This document shows, one piece after another, positions 14,839 through 22,728 of a stretch of 29,101 nt of DNA. The position numbers and the translations under genes are program-made. Source of the DNA: Gallionella sp. GTDB taxonomy: Bacteria; Pseudomonadota; Gammaproteobacteria; Burkholderiales; Gallionellaceae. Position 1 is the stretch's first letter; each line of letters opens with the position of its first letter. The stretch spans positions 1 to 29,101 of the forward strand of contig JAUYGW010000070.1 in the NCBI GenBank assembly GCA_030690245.1, written 5' to 3'. The notes beneath the pieces are model-generated. The model did not search any database. It saw only the letters and a program-made list of their open reading frames with translations, and was not told where the DNA came from.

Positions 14839-16137
14839 CTAGTCGAGTTTGGCGAGGTTGGTATTGCGCAACAGATTCAGGCGCGCAACGAAATTATCCG
14901 CCACCAATTGAAACGCGGCTTTGTTCGCGGCATCGACCGGCTGCGCGTCCGGCAGGGCGACGCGCAGCGGATCGCGCTGCTGGCCGTCGACCTTGAATTC
15001 GTAGTGCAGGTGCGGGCCGCTGGTCATGCCGGTCATGCCGACGTAGGCGATCACGTCGCCCTGCGCCACGCGCTGGCCGCGGTGCAATCCCTTGGCAAAG
15101 CGCGACAGGTGGCCATACACGGTAGTGAAGCGGCCCTGGTGGCTGATCGCGACGAAGTTGCCATAGCCGCCTTGTTTGCCGAAGGATGTGACAACCCCGT
15201 CCGAGGTTGCCTTCACCTTGGTGCCGATGGGGGCGGCAAAGTCCACGCCTTTATGCGCGCGCCATTTGTTCAGCACTGGGTGGAAGCGCGATTTGGAAAA
15301 GCCGGAGCTTATCCGCGAGAATTCGATGGGCGAACGCAGGAAGGCTTTGCGCACGCTCTTGCCTTCTGCGGTGTAGTAATCGTTCTGGAAATAGACGGCA
15401 CGGTAAGTCTGGCCTTGATTGAAAAATTCGGCCGCCCGGATGCGGCCTGTATTGACCAGAGTGCCGTTGTTGTAAATCATTTCATACATCACGGTGAATT
15501 TGTCGCCCTTGCGCAAATCATGGTGGAAGTCGATGTCACCGCTGAAAATCTCGGCCAATTGGTTGGCGGCGGCTTCCGGCATCCCGGCTGCGTCGGTTGC
15601 GGCATACAGGCTGCTTTTGATTTCGCCGGTGCGCACAAACAGGCGTTTCTCCAGCTGAGCCGGCAGGGTGCGGGTTGTGTAACCATCGCCCTGTTTTTCG
15701 AGCACGACTTGCGCGTCGTTGTCGCCCAGATAACGCAAGGTGACGAGCCCGCCGTCGGCACGGATTTCGGCTTGCACTTCGCGGCCGACGGCCAGCTTGC
15801 GGAAGGATTCGGCCTCCGGTGCGGTGCGCAGCCAGGCGCTGGCGGCGGCATCTTCGATGTTCAGGCGGCGCAGCAATTCGACCACCGTGTCGCCGCGCTG
15901 CACGCGCTCGTTGCGCCAGAAGCTTGCGATGGTGTTTGTGCCGGGCGCGACTTTGGGTAATGCGATCTGCTCGATGGCGACCTTGCTGGAATCCAGGCCC
16001 AGGTCGCTTTGCGGCACCAGGCCGAAAGCGGTGACCACGCCCAGCAACGGCATGGTGGACAGGGTGACGAACCAGCGCAGCTTTGTTTTGCTTTTTGGTG
16101 TTTTGCGCTCTTGGCCGAGCAGATTTTGGGTTAACAT
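14839..16137 (-). CDS. M23 (LytM-type) murein endopeptidase
   Basis: The 432-residue protein has one N-terminal membrane helix (about 21-41, signal anchor), a LysM/OapA-like periplasmic region (about 70-200) and a C-terminal M23 domain. The zinc ligands are all visible: His295 and Asp299 in AHKGVDFAAP, and His378 in SGPHLHYEF, with His343 in YGHLS and His376 as catalytic partners. It probably cuts peptidoglycan cross-links, like MepM. The start is fixed by a perfect AAGGAGG (16149-16143) 5 nt before ATG 16137; an in-frame ATG at 16227 would add 30 residues across this site. It is followed by anmK 7 nt later. Confidence 0.95.
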   Translation of the reverse strand: MLTQNLLGQERKTPKSKTKLRWFVTLSTMPLLGVVTAFGLVPQSDLGLDSSKVAIEQIALPKVAPGTNTIASFWRNERVQRGDTVVELLRRLNIEDAAASAWLRTAPEAESFRKLAVGREVQAEIRADGGLVTLRYLGDNDAQVVLEKQGDGYTTRTLPAQLEKRLFVRTGEIKSSLYAATDAAGMPEAAANQLAEIFSGDIDFHHDLRKGDKFTVMYEMIYNNGTLVNTGRIRAAEFFNQGQTYRAVYFQNDYYTAEGKSVRKAFLRSPIEFSRISSGFSKSRFHPVLNKWRAHKGVDFAAPIGTKVKATSDGVVTSFGKQGGYGNFVAISHQGRFTTVYGHLSRFAKGLHRGQRVAQGDVIAYVGMTGMTSGPHLHYEFKVDGQQRDPLRVALPDAQPVDAANKAAFQLVADNFVARLNLLRNTNLAKLD

Positions 16138-16199
16138 TCGCGCCTCCTTGAGTTGCTTTGTCTTGTTTTGGCAACGCTTTGCGTTTTCGATTGATGCGC

Positions 16200-16205
16200 A
16201 CTTTA
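16200..16205 (-). promoter_or_regulatory. Putative -10 of the M23-anmK operon
   Basis: On the minus strand this reads TAAAGT followed by GCGC, about 63 nt before the M23 start codon. It is one mismatch from the TAAAATGCGC form before trpC and rplM. No clear -35 is visible. Confidence 0.35.
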
Positions 16206-16355
16206 CCAGAAATAGGCATCTGCTCAAAACCGGGCTGACAGGTGGCCGGCAAAAAAATCGGGCGGTAAAACTCGACTGACGAATGGTTGAAAAACGGGAA
16301 TGAACGGCGAGTCTGGCTTTTTCCGAACTTGAATTGATCCTGAAAACGGCGATTG

Positions 16356-16476
16356 AATCCGCAGATTACGCAGATTTTGAAGCAGTTGCCGATAGTTGAT
16401 GTCTCACCCAGAAGGTTATCCAGTGCATCTCGGTAATCTTTTGTTTAATCTTGCGTAATCTGTGTAATCTGCGGAT
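16356..16476 (-). mobile_element. MITE-like repeat, copy 2 (inverted relative to copy 1)
   Basis: This 121-bp element is the near-complement of 13533-13664 and has the same inverted ends (AATCCGCAGATTAC and its complement less one base). It lacks about 10 bp present near one end of copy 1. AACGGC occurs close to both outer edges (16345-16350 and 16477-16482) and could be a target duplication, but copy 1 shows nothing equivalent. The element occupies the tyrS upstream region. Confidence 0.8.
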
Positions 16477-16504
16477 AACGGCTTTTTTTAAGTTGGTAAC
16501 GAAC

Positions 16505-17725
16505 ATGACTGAAATGACACAACCAGAAAAAATACAGACCGACGCGCTGGCCCAGATCAAGCGCGGTGCCCATGAATTGCTGCTTGAAGACGAATTGAAG
16601 CAAAGGCTTGCGTCGGGCCGCCCGCTGCGCGTCAAGGCGGGTTTCGACCCGACCGCGCCGGATTTGCACCTCGGCCACACCGTGCTGCTCAACAAGATGC
16701 GCCAGTTGCAGGATCTGGGGCACCACGCGCTGTTTCTGATCGGCGATTTCACCGGCATGATCGGCGACCCGACCGGCAAAAACACGACCCGCCCGCCGCT
16801 GTCGCGCGAACAGGTGCTGTCAAACGCCCAGTCTTACCGCGAACAGGTGTTCAAGGTGCTCGACCCGGAAAAAACCGAGATCGTGTTCAACTCGACCTGG
16901 ATGGATAAATTCAATGCGGTGGACTTGATCAAGCTGGCGGCCACGCATACCGTGGCGCAGATGCTGGAGCGCGACGATTTCGGCAAGCGTTACAAAAGCA
17001 ACCAGCCCATCGCCATCCACGAATTCGTTTATCCGCTGGTGCAGGGCTACGACTCCGTGGCGCTCAAGGCGGACATCGAGCTGGGCGGCACCGACCAGAA
17101 ATTCAACCTGCTGATGGGGCGCGAGCTGCAAAAGCATTACGGGCAACCGGCACAGTGCGTGCTCACCATGCCGCTGCTGGAAGGGCTGGATGGCGTCAAT
17201 AAAATGTCCAAGTCGCTGGGCAATTACGTCGGCATCACCGATGCGCCGCAGGATATGTTCGGCAAGCTGATGTCGATCTCCGACGAGCTGATGTGGCGCT
17301 ATCTGGAATTGCTGTCGTTCCGCAGCATCGGCGAAATCGACGGCTGGCGCGAAGAGGTGGCCGCCGGGCGCAATCCGCGCGACATCAAGGTATTGCTGGC
17401 GCAGGAAATCATTGCACGCTTCCATTCGCAACAGGCTGCCGAAGCCGCGCTGGCGGAATTCGAGGCGCGCTTCCGCCAGGGCGTATTGCCGGACGACATG
17501 CCGGAAACCAGCGTTTCCGCACCTGGCGGCAGCATCGTCGTGTCGCAACTGCTCAAACAGGCCGGGCTGGTTGGCAGCACTTCCGAGGCGATGCGCATGA
17601 TCCAGCAGGGTGCGGTCAAGCTGGATGGAGAGCGCGTCAACGACAAGGCCGCTGTGGTCGAGGTCGGCAAGGTGGTGGTGGCGCAGATCGGCAAGCGCAA
17701 ATTTGCCAGGATCACGGTCCGGTGA
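16505..17725 (+). CDS. tyrS: Tyrosyl-tRNA synthetase
   Basis: The 406-residue class I synthetase charges tRNA-Tyr. The HIGH-type motif is in [14 protein letters not shown] and the KMSKS loop is NKMSKSLGN. The C-terminal S4 RNA-binding domain is present ([14 protein letters not shown] and following). It belongs to the TyrRS branch with HLGH, the TyrZ type common in proteobacteria. An in-frame ATG at 16451 would begin inside the repeat, so ATG 16505 is chosen; ATG 16514 is a possible alternative. No strong Shine-Dalgarno is seen. Confidence 0.97.
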   Translation: MTEMTQPEKIQTDALAQIKRGAHELLLEDELKQRLASGRPLRVKAGFDPTAPDLHLGHTVLLNKMRQLQDLGHHALFLIGDFTGMIGDPTGKNTTRPPLSREQVLSNAQSYREQVFKVLDPEKTEIVFNSTWMDKFNAVDLIKLAATHTVAQMLERDDFGKRYKSNQPIAIHEFVYPLVQGYDSVALKADIELGGTDQKFNLLMGRELQKHYGQPAQCVLTMPLLEGLDGVNKMSKSLGNYVGITDAPQDMFGKLMSISDELMWRYLELLSFRSIGEIDGWREEVAAGRNPRDIKVLLAQEIIARFHSQQAAEAALAEFEARFRQGVLPDDMPETSVSAPGGSIVVSQLLKQAGLVGSTSEAMRMIQQGAVKLDGERVNDKAAVVEVGKVVVAQIGKRKFARITVR

Positions 17726-17732
17726 TGTACGG

Positions 17733-17738
17733 TAAAAT
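17733..17738 (+). promoter_or_regulatory. Putative -10 of the cyclase-FHA gene
   Basis: TAAAAT followed by GCAGCC, 8 nt after the tyrS stop and about 54 nt before the cyclase start. It suggests independent transcription rather than only read-through from tyrS. No clear -35 is visible; it would lie in the tyrS coding end. Confidence 0.4.
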
Positions 17739-17791
17739 GCAGCCAAATTTAGCCGCTATGATTTTATGATCGGTCATCAGGCTCGAAACGC

Positions 17792-18700
17792 ATGACAACT
17801 TCATCCAATATTGAACGGGAAATGGCGGTGCTGTTTGCCGATGTGAGCGGTAGCACGCGCTTGTATGAGCTTCTCGGCGATACGCGGGCGTTTGCCGCCG
17901 TCAATGACAGCCTCAACTTGTTGCGGCGGGTGACGGCTGCTCATGGCGGCCGCGTGGTGAAGACGATCGGCGACGAGATCATGGCGGTATTTCCCAATGC
18001 GGCCGTAGCAGTGCAGGCGGCTTGCGAAATGCAAGACGAGGTAACTGCGCAACCCGCAGTGGAAAAAAATATCCGCATTGCAATCCGTATCGGCTTTCAT
18101 TGTGGGTCGGTGCTCGAAAACCAGAAAGATGGAGACGTATTCGGCGACAACGTCAACATTGCCGCGCGCATGACCGAAATCGCCCAAAGCGGGCAAATTA
18201 TCACGTCGGAAGCGGCGGTGTCGAAACTGCATCCGGTCATGCGTGCGAGCACGCGCCTGCTTGATGCGTTGACCGTAAAAGGCAAAACGGAAGACATTCG
18301 CGTATTCGAGGTTGTCTGGCAGGAAAGCGAGGAAATGACCATGATGGTGGGGCGCACCCACGTGCCGCCGCAACAAGAAACGGCGGTGCGCCTGGTTCAT
18401 CAGGGCCGGGAGTTTATGATCAATGCTGAACGGCCATCGGCCGTAATCGGCCGAGGCGAGCAGGCCGATATCGTGATCCAGGATCGCCTGGCCTCGCGCA
18501 TCCACGCCAGAATTGAGCGGCGGCGCGACAAGTTTGTATTCGTCGACCAGAGTTCCAACGGCAGCTACATCACCATCAAGGGCGAAACCGAGATTCAGTT
18601 GCGGCGCGAAGAGTTTGCGCTGCATGGGAGCGGCAGCATCAGCCTGGGCCACCCCTATGCCAAAGATCCCAGCGAGGTCATAGAGTTTTTCTGCATGTGA
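17792..18700 (+). CDS. Class III nucleotide cyclase with C-terminal FHA domain
   Basis: The 302-residue soluble protein has an N-terminal cyclase homology domain (about 8-175) and an FHA domain (about 198-290). All catalytic positions of class III cyclases are present: metal Asp17 (LFADVSGST) and Asp61 (KTIGDEIMA), purine-type Lys57 and Asp115 (DVFGDNVN), and transition-state Asn122 and Arg126. This favours adenylate cyclase, active as a homodimer. The FHA domain keeps Gly220-Arg221, Ser235-Arg236-x-His238 and Asn256-Gly257, so phosphothreonine binding is expected. It converges on the Ser/Thr kinase gene 110 bp away, a natural source of the phospho-ligand. No membrane segment is present. Confidence 0.92.
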   Translation: MTTSSNIEREMAVLFADVSGSTRLYELLGDTRAFAAVNDSLNLLRRVTAAHGGRVVKTIGDEIMAVFPNAAVAVQAACEMQDEVTAQPAVEKNIRIAIRIGFHCGSVLENQKDGDVFGDNVNIAARMTEIAQSGQIITSEAAVSKLHPVMRASTRLLDALTVKGKTEDIRVFEVVWQESEEMTMMVGRTHVPPQQETAVRLVHQGREFMINAERPSAVIGRGEQADIVIQDRLASRIHARIERRRDKFVFVDQSSNGSYITIKGETEIQLRREEFALHGSGSISLGHPYAKDPSEVIEFFCM

Positions 18701-18810
18701 GCAGCAGCGCCCCCCGCGTTGCCTGAAGGCGGTATCACCGGGCGGAGGCGATGCCTTCCGCCGTGATCGGTGTAACTGCTGTTTCCGGAATCATGGAGAT
18801 CGATGCCTGA

Positions 18811-20340
18811 TCAGGGGCGCAGGGCAAACCATATCCCGACCGCGCCGATTGCCAGCGCGACTGCCAGCGCGACTGCCAGCGCGATGACCTTGATGCGTGC
18901 GCGGCGCGCCTGTGCTTCGGCCTCCCTCTGGCGCTGCGCTTTGGCGGATGCCCTGACTTCAGCGAGTTCGTTTTGGCGGCGCGCCTGTTCTTCGGCTTCC
19001 CTCTGGCGTTGCGCTTCAGCTTTGGCACTGGCTTCGGCGGATTCGTTTTCGCGGCGCGTTGGTTCTTCTGCCACCGGTTGATGCCTTGCCTCGGCGAATT
19101 CTTTTTCCTGGCGCGCCAGACGTTTTTCGATTTCCTGCTTGCGTTTTATTCTGGCCTCCAGTTTCTGTTTGGCTTCTGCCTCCAGTTTCCGTTGCGCCTC
19201 GCGTTCGGCCTCGCGTTCGGCCATTATGCCAGTCAGCCGGTTCTGTTTTTCGGCCATAACCCCGGCCAGTTCCTGTGCGCGGCGGGCATGCTCCCGTGCG
19301 TCTTTTTTGCGCTGGGCTTCCGCCTTGGCCATGGATGCGGCGGCTTCCCTCCTGATCTCGGCAATTTTTTGCGCAAAAAGCACTTTTTCTGCGGCTTCAT
19401 TTTGGCGCTGGGCTTCAATCCGTTCCTTCCTGCGGCGCTCTTCAGCCGCCTGAGCCTCGGCGGAGGATCCCTTGTAAACGGCGCCGCTAGGCAGCACGAT
19501 GGGCGTATCGGCAGTCGCAAACATTGGGTCTGCAGCCTTGAGCGCCGCCATGAATTCGACTGCCGTCTGGAAGCGATCATCCGGTCGCTTGGCCAGGGCT
19601 TTCTTGATTACTTTGTCCAGCGCATTCGATATGGCAGGATTGATTTGCGAGGGGGGCACCGCCTCCAGATTCATCGCCTTATGCATGATGGTGATCACGC
19701 TGCCGGTGAACGGGCGATCGCCCGTCAGGAACTGGTACAGGATGACCCCTGCGGAGTAGAGGTCGGTGCGGCGGTCAACCGCCAGCCCGGTGAACTGCTC
19801 CGGCGACATATAGGCGGGCGTGCCGAGCACCATCCCGACCTGGGTAAGGTTGGTCGACTCGATCTTGGCGATGCCGAAGTCAGCCACCTTTATCTGGCCG
19901 TCTTCGCTGATGAGGATATTCGCCGGTTTGATGTCCCGGTGCACTACGCCGCGACTGTGCGAATAGTCAAGCGCATCGAGCAGCTGCCACACGATGCGTA
20001 CGCCGTCCTTGATGCTGAACCGGTCTTCGCGCTCGAAGTAATCTTTCAGCTCCTTGCCGCGGATGATTTCCATGACGATGAATGCCATTTCCTCATCTTC
20101 GCCATATTCATAAATGGAGACGATTTTTGGATGCGCGAGCCGCCCGGCCGCCTGTGCCTCGTGGCGCAAGCGATTGAAGGCCTCCTGCTCCTCCGATTTG
20201 TCGAACGACGACTTCAGGATCGTCTTGATCGCGACGGTGCGCTGGATGAGCGGGTCGAGCGCTTCGTAGACGACGCCCATCGCCCCCCTGCCAAGCTCCC
20301 GCTTGATTTCGTATTTGCCGAGTCTAGTTAACTGTGACAT
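18811..20340 (-). CDS. Tail-anchored Hanks-type Ser/Thr protein kinase with charged coiled-coil region
   Basis: The 509-residue product has an N-terminal eukaryotic-like kinase domain (about 10-270): glycine loop GRGAMGVVY (17-25), VAIK Lys39, alphaC Glu61, HRDIKPAN with Asp136, DFG 154-156, activation-segment threonines (163, 166) and MSPEQ (178-182). All catalytic residues are intact. Then comes about 190 residues of Ala/Glu/Arg/Gln-rich helix (290-482) and a single C-terminal membrane helix (about 485-506) ending four residues later. There are no PASTA or other sensor domains outside the membrane, so kinase and coiled coil are both cytoplasmic. It is the last gene of the zor-like operon, 47 nt after zorC. 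Its ribosome binding site is weak. Confidence 0.93.
   Translation of the reverse strand: MSQLTRLGKYEIKRELGRGAMGVVYEALDPLIQRTVAIKTILKSSFDKSEEQEAFNRLRHEAQAAGRLAHPKIVSIYEYGEDEEMAFIVMEIIRGKELKDYFEREDRFSIKDGVRIVWQLLDALDYSHSRGVVHRDIKPANILISEDGQIKVADFGIAKIESTNLTQVGMVLGTPAYMSPEQFTGLAVDRRTDLYSAGVILYQFLTGDRPFTGSVITIMHKAMNLEAVPPSQINPAISNALDKVIKKALAKRPDDRFQTAVEFMAALKAADPMFATADTPIVLPSGAVYKGSSAEAQAAEERRRKERIEAQRQNEAAEKVLFAQKIAEIRREAAASMAKAEAQRKKDAREHARRAQELAGVMAEKQNRLTGIMAEREAEREAQRKLEAEAKQKLEARIKRKQEIEKRLARQEKEFAEARHQPVAEEPTRRENESAEASAKAEAQRQREAEEQARRQNELAEVRASAKAQRQREAEAQARRARIKVIALAVALAVALAIGAVGIWFALRP
18851..18886. repeat. Three tandem 12-bp units in the kinase membrane helix
   Basis: GCCAGCGCGACT occurs twice exactly (18851-18862 and 18863-18874) and a third time with two changes at the end (18875-18886). 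It encodes the repeated VALA pattern in the transmembrane segment, so slippage would change helix length by four residues without a frameshift. Confidence 0.85.
18906..19055. repeat. Two imperfect 75-bp tandem units in the kinase coiled coil
   Basis: Segments beginning at 18906 and 18981 share GCGCCTGTKCTTCGGCYTCC and the following stretch with few changes. They encode 25-residue units around AQRQREAE-QARR. The period is a multiple of three, so copy-number change would keep the frame. Confidence 0.7.
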
Positions 20341-20387
20341 CGCATTTAATGGCTGAAAAAATAAGGTGATTTATGCCGTCGTGAAGG

Positions 20388-21974
20388 TTACTCAAGGCAA
20401 TAACCCCGCTTGTCCGGAGATAGGGTAAATCCCCAACCCAGCAGAACTGACCATGCCTCCGGCCCGCATTGCGTCTGGCTGGTCGGGCGTATCCACTCAA
20501 GCCCGCCTTGGCTGCGCAAGTTCTCATATTGGCAATGGTATTTTCTGCAAAATGCCTTGATGGTATTTTCGGTCGCGCCCATTAGATGGGCGAATTTTCC
20601 CTCCCAGGCAAGCTGGTCCATATCCTGGTGGCGCATGGGTTTTGAGGGTGCCGCAGCGACGGCGCCCTTGCTCATTTTGCTTGCGCTCAACGCCCCGATA
20701 TCCACCCAGCCTTTGCTCCAATAGAACGGCGGCAGGCCGTGCAGCGCGTCATAGAAAAAGGCCGGGTAGCGATAATGGTTGAATTCCACCACATGATGCC
20801 CGCCAAATTGCATGATGAGCGTATGGGTGTCTTTTCTTTCCTCGGTCAGCCTCACGATCAAGCCCTTGGCATCGTGGCGTAACTTGTAAAGTTCCGCGTT
20901 GCTGCGGATAAACGCATCACTGCCCAGCGCGAAATATAGCCCCTGCATGTCCTCGCAATACAGTTCCCAGAAGTTCAGGCGGCGCGGATTATCGGCATCA
21001 TCGCTGGACAGGATGGAAAAGAATTCCTGGAGCAGGTGGTGCTTTAGCCAGTGCGCGACCATGTTTCGCGCCTCCTGGCTGCATTGCCATTGGTGCGCAT
21101 TGGCCGCAAGCCACGGGTTGCCCCAGAGCCCTATCGAAAAATCCCGGAGCGAGGCGTTGCTGTCCGGCCGGCCGCAGCGTGCGTAGCGTTCCAGCAGCAG
21201 GGTCAATGCCGCGCTGGCATGCAACGGATGGTCGATCAACAGCAGCAGGAGGCTGTCGATGCTTTCCTTGAACAACGGGTCATCCAGGGCGGTTGCCGCT
21301 TTAACCTGGGAAAAGACTATCCTGCGGACTATCCAGCTGTCGTCGCCGATCTCGAGCCGTTCGCGGATGTCATCGAACACGGCGAGATTCTTCTCGAGAT
21401 CTGCCAGGCGGTAGGGCTTGCAGGGATCTTCGCCGAGCAGGTTGCGGTGGGCGGATAACGCCGCGACCCATTCGGGGTTGTAGTGGGCGGTTTCAAGGTC
21501 GTCCTTGCGCTTATCCAGGAATTTTTGCAGGATCTCCAGGTTGCGCCGCCCTTCGGCAAGGCTGCCCGCGCTGTCGGGGTCATATGAAAAATAACTGTTC
21601 AGCAACCCGCGGTAGCACTTGCGGAATGCTCTGGTCCGATAGTAATGCAGATCGACATATTCCAGCAGGGTGGTAAACAGCTTGCTGTTTTCGATCAAAC
21701 GTTGTAGTGGCGTGCCGAATGGCTGCGTGCAGCCGTAACAGATCAGCCTCGCCTGGCGCAATCCTGAAAGGTGCGGGTTCTGTGCAAATGCGCGTAGCGC
21801 ATCGATGATGCGGTCTCCGGTCGATTCCTCCAGTTCTAATTTGTCGCCCAGCCAGTCGATCAGCATCGAACGTTCGTGAGCTATCTGCAGCGAGTCGCCG
21901 AGACGCATCCTGGCGAGCGTAACCTGGTTGACGTTATGCAGGGTTGCCTGCAATTGATCGAGTGCATGGCTCAT
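20388..21974 (-). CDS. zorC: ZorC-like EH_Signature-domain protein
   Basis: The 528-residue protein is close to the length of type I Zorya ZorC (about 560). I recognise it from position in the operon and from a pattern of aromatic and charged residues typical of the EH_Signature family: LWGNPW (283-288), a block with EARNMVAHWLK, RRLNFWELY (331-339), YFALGS (347-352) and HHVVEFNHY (393-401). It has no membrane segment or signal peptide and no nuclease or ATPase motif that I can see. In type I Zorya, ZorC is thought to act with ZorD on invading DNA after ZorAB is triggered; no ZorD is present here. It lies 24 nt after zorB. The assignment rests on memory of the family and should be confirmed by profile search. 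Confidence 0.75.
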   Translation of the reverse strand: MSHALDQLQATLHNVNQVTLARMRLGDSLQIAHERSMLIDWLGDKLELEESTGDRIIDALRAFAQNPHLSGLRQARLICYGCTQPFGTPLQRLIENSKLFTTLLEYVDLHYYRTRAFRKCYRGLLNSYFSYDPDSAGSLAEGRRNLEILQKFLDKRKDDLETAHYNPEWVAALSAHRNLLGEDPCKPYRLADLEKNLAVFDDIRERLEIGDDSWIVRRIVFSQVKAATALDDPLFKESIDSLLLLLIDHPLHASAALTLLLERYARCGRPDSNASLRDFSIGLWGNPWLAANAHQWQCSQEARNMVAHWLKHHLLQEFFSILSSDDADNPRRLNFWELYCEDMQGLYFALGSDAFIRSNAELYKLRHDAKGLIVRLTEERKDTHTLIMQFGGHHVVEFNHYRYPAFFYDALHGLPPFYWSKGWVDIGALSASKMSKGAVAAAPSKPMRHQDMDQLAWEGKFAHLMGATENTIKAFCRKYHCQYENLRSQGGLEWIRPTSQTQCGPEAWSVLLGWGFTLSPDKRGYCLE

Positions 21975-21998
21975 GGCGCACCGTTCATGACTTATCGC

Positions 21999-22715
21999 TC
22001 ATATTCGGCATGTCCCGAAATCGCCGCGCGGAATTTCGTCGGCCTTTGGCCGTGCTTCGTCGACGCCGAGAAATTCCAGGCGCAACTCGATCCGGCGGCT
22101 TTCTTCCATGGAGGCTTTGGCCGAGTTGAACGAATAACCCCCGACCAGAAACAGTTCGCGAATCTGCTCCAGTTCGTCCGGGCTGAGCATATGCTGTTGC
22201 GCGGGCTGCGGGGCGAGCAGCACGCAAAGCACGCGCTGGGCGCGCTGCAGGCTCAGGTTGAGGTTCAACAGGTAGTTGCCGCGCTGGTCGGCGAAACCCT
22301 CCACGACGATGCGCTTGACCCACTTCTTTCCCAGTTCATCGCGTGCGATCGACAGTATTTCCGAAACGAAGGTGCTGAGGTACTGGGCCTGGTCGTTCGA
22401 CAGCATGGAGCTGCCGGTTTCAAAGCGGGCGCGATCGCCAAAGTCGATTACGCTGCGGTTCCTGTCGATGGATATCCCGGGATACTGCCGGGCTGCCTGC
22501 TCGATTTTCGTCAGAATGCGCTCGATCTCCTGGGCGCGTTCCGCATCTTTGCGCTCCGCTTCGGTGATGTTGTTGGTGATTGCGAGCAGCGCCACGCTCA
22601 TGACCAGCAAGAACATGATCATCAGCGCGGTCATCAGGTCGGCGTACGAAATCCAGAAAGGTTTTTCGCCTTCTTCCTTATTCCTTTTTCCGAGAATGAT
22701 CAGTTTTCCTAGCAT
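21999..22715 (-). CDS. zorB: ZorB-like MotB/OmpA stator protein
   Basis: The 238-residue protein has a short cytoplasmic N-terminus, one membrane helix (about 21-46) beginning PFWISYADLMTALM with the ion-binding Asp26, and a periplasmic OmpA-like peptidoglycan-binding domain (about 85-215). That domain contains FETGSSMLS, IVVEGFADQRGNY and LSLQRAQRV. The Asp position and the FWISYADLMTAL helix match ZorB of Zorya more closely than flagellar MotB, and no flagellar gene is nearby. ZorB forms a dimer inside the ZorA pentamer and anchors it to the wall. It begins 13 nt after zorA. The OmpA domain seems complete. Confidence 0.9.
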   Translation of the reverse strand: MLGKLIILGKRNKEEGEKPFWISYADLMTALMIMFLLVMSVALLAITNNITEAERKDAERAQEIERILTKIEQAARQYPGISIDRNRSVIDFGDRARFETGSSMLSNDQAQYLSTFVSEILSIARDELGKKWVKRIVVEGFADQRGNYLLNLNLSLQRAQRVLCVLLAPQPAQQHMLSPDELEQIRELFLVGGYSFNSAKASMEESRRIELRLEFLGVDEARPKADEIPRGDFGTCRI

Positions 22716-22728
22716 AACGAACGGTTGC

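Larger units (their letters stand above)
16138..16504. other. 367-bp divergent spacer between the M23 gene and tyrS
   Basis: It holds the M23 ribosome binding site (16149-16143, minus), a TAAAGT -10-like element for the M23 gene (16205-16200, minus, followed by GCGC), about 150 bp with no feature I can name, and MITE-like copy 2 (16356-16476). Only 28 bp separate the repeat from the tyrS start. No tRNA, small ORF of merit or T-box is visible. Confidence 0.6.

Noticed and set aside
14773..15960. 395-codon plus-strand frame opposite the M23 gene
   Set aside because: It is antisense to an M23 peptidase with all zinc ligands intact; the translation is typical GC-rich shadow sequence.
13533..16476. 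CRISPR array suggested by the repeated GATTAC-like units
   Set aside because: Units are too short and uneven, with no spacers of constant length and no cas genes; two inverted MITE-like copies explain them.
18740..18763. Hairpin between the cyclase and kinase genes as a bidirectional terminator
   Set aside because: The stem GGCGGAGGC / GCCTTCCGCC has a bulge and no T-run on either strand, so I could not support it as a terminator.
18973..20331. 452-codon plus-strand frame opposite the kinase
   Set aside because: It is antisense to an intact kinase domain; its Phe/Leu-rich start comes from the complement of the charged coiled coil.
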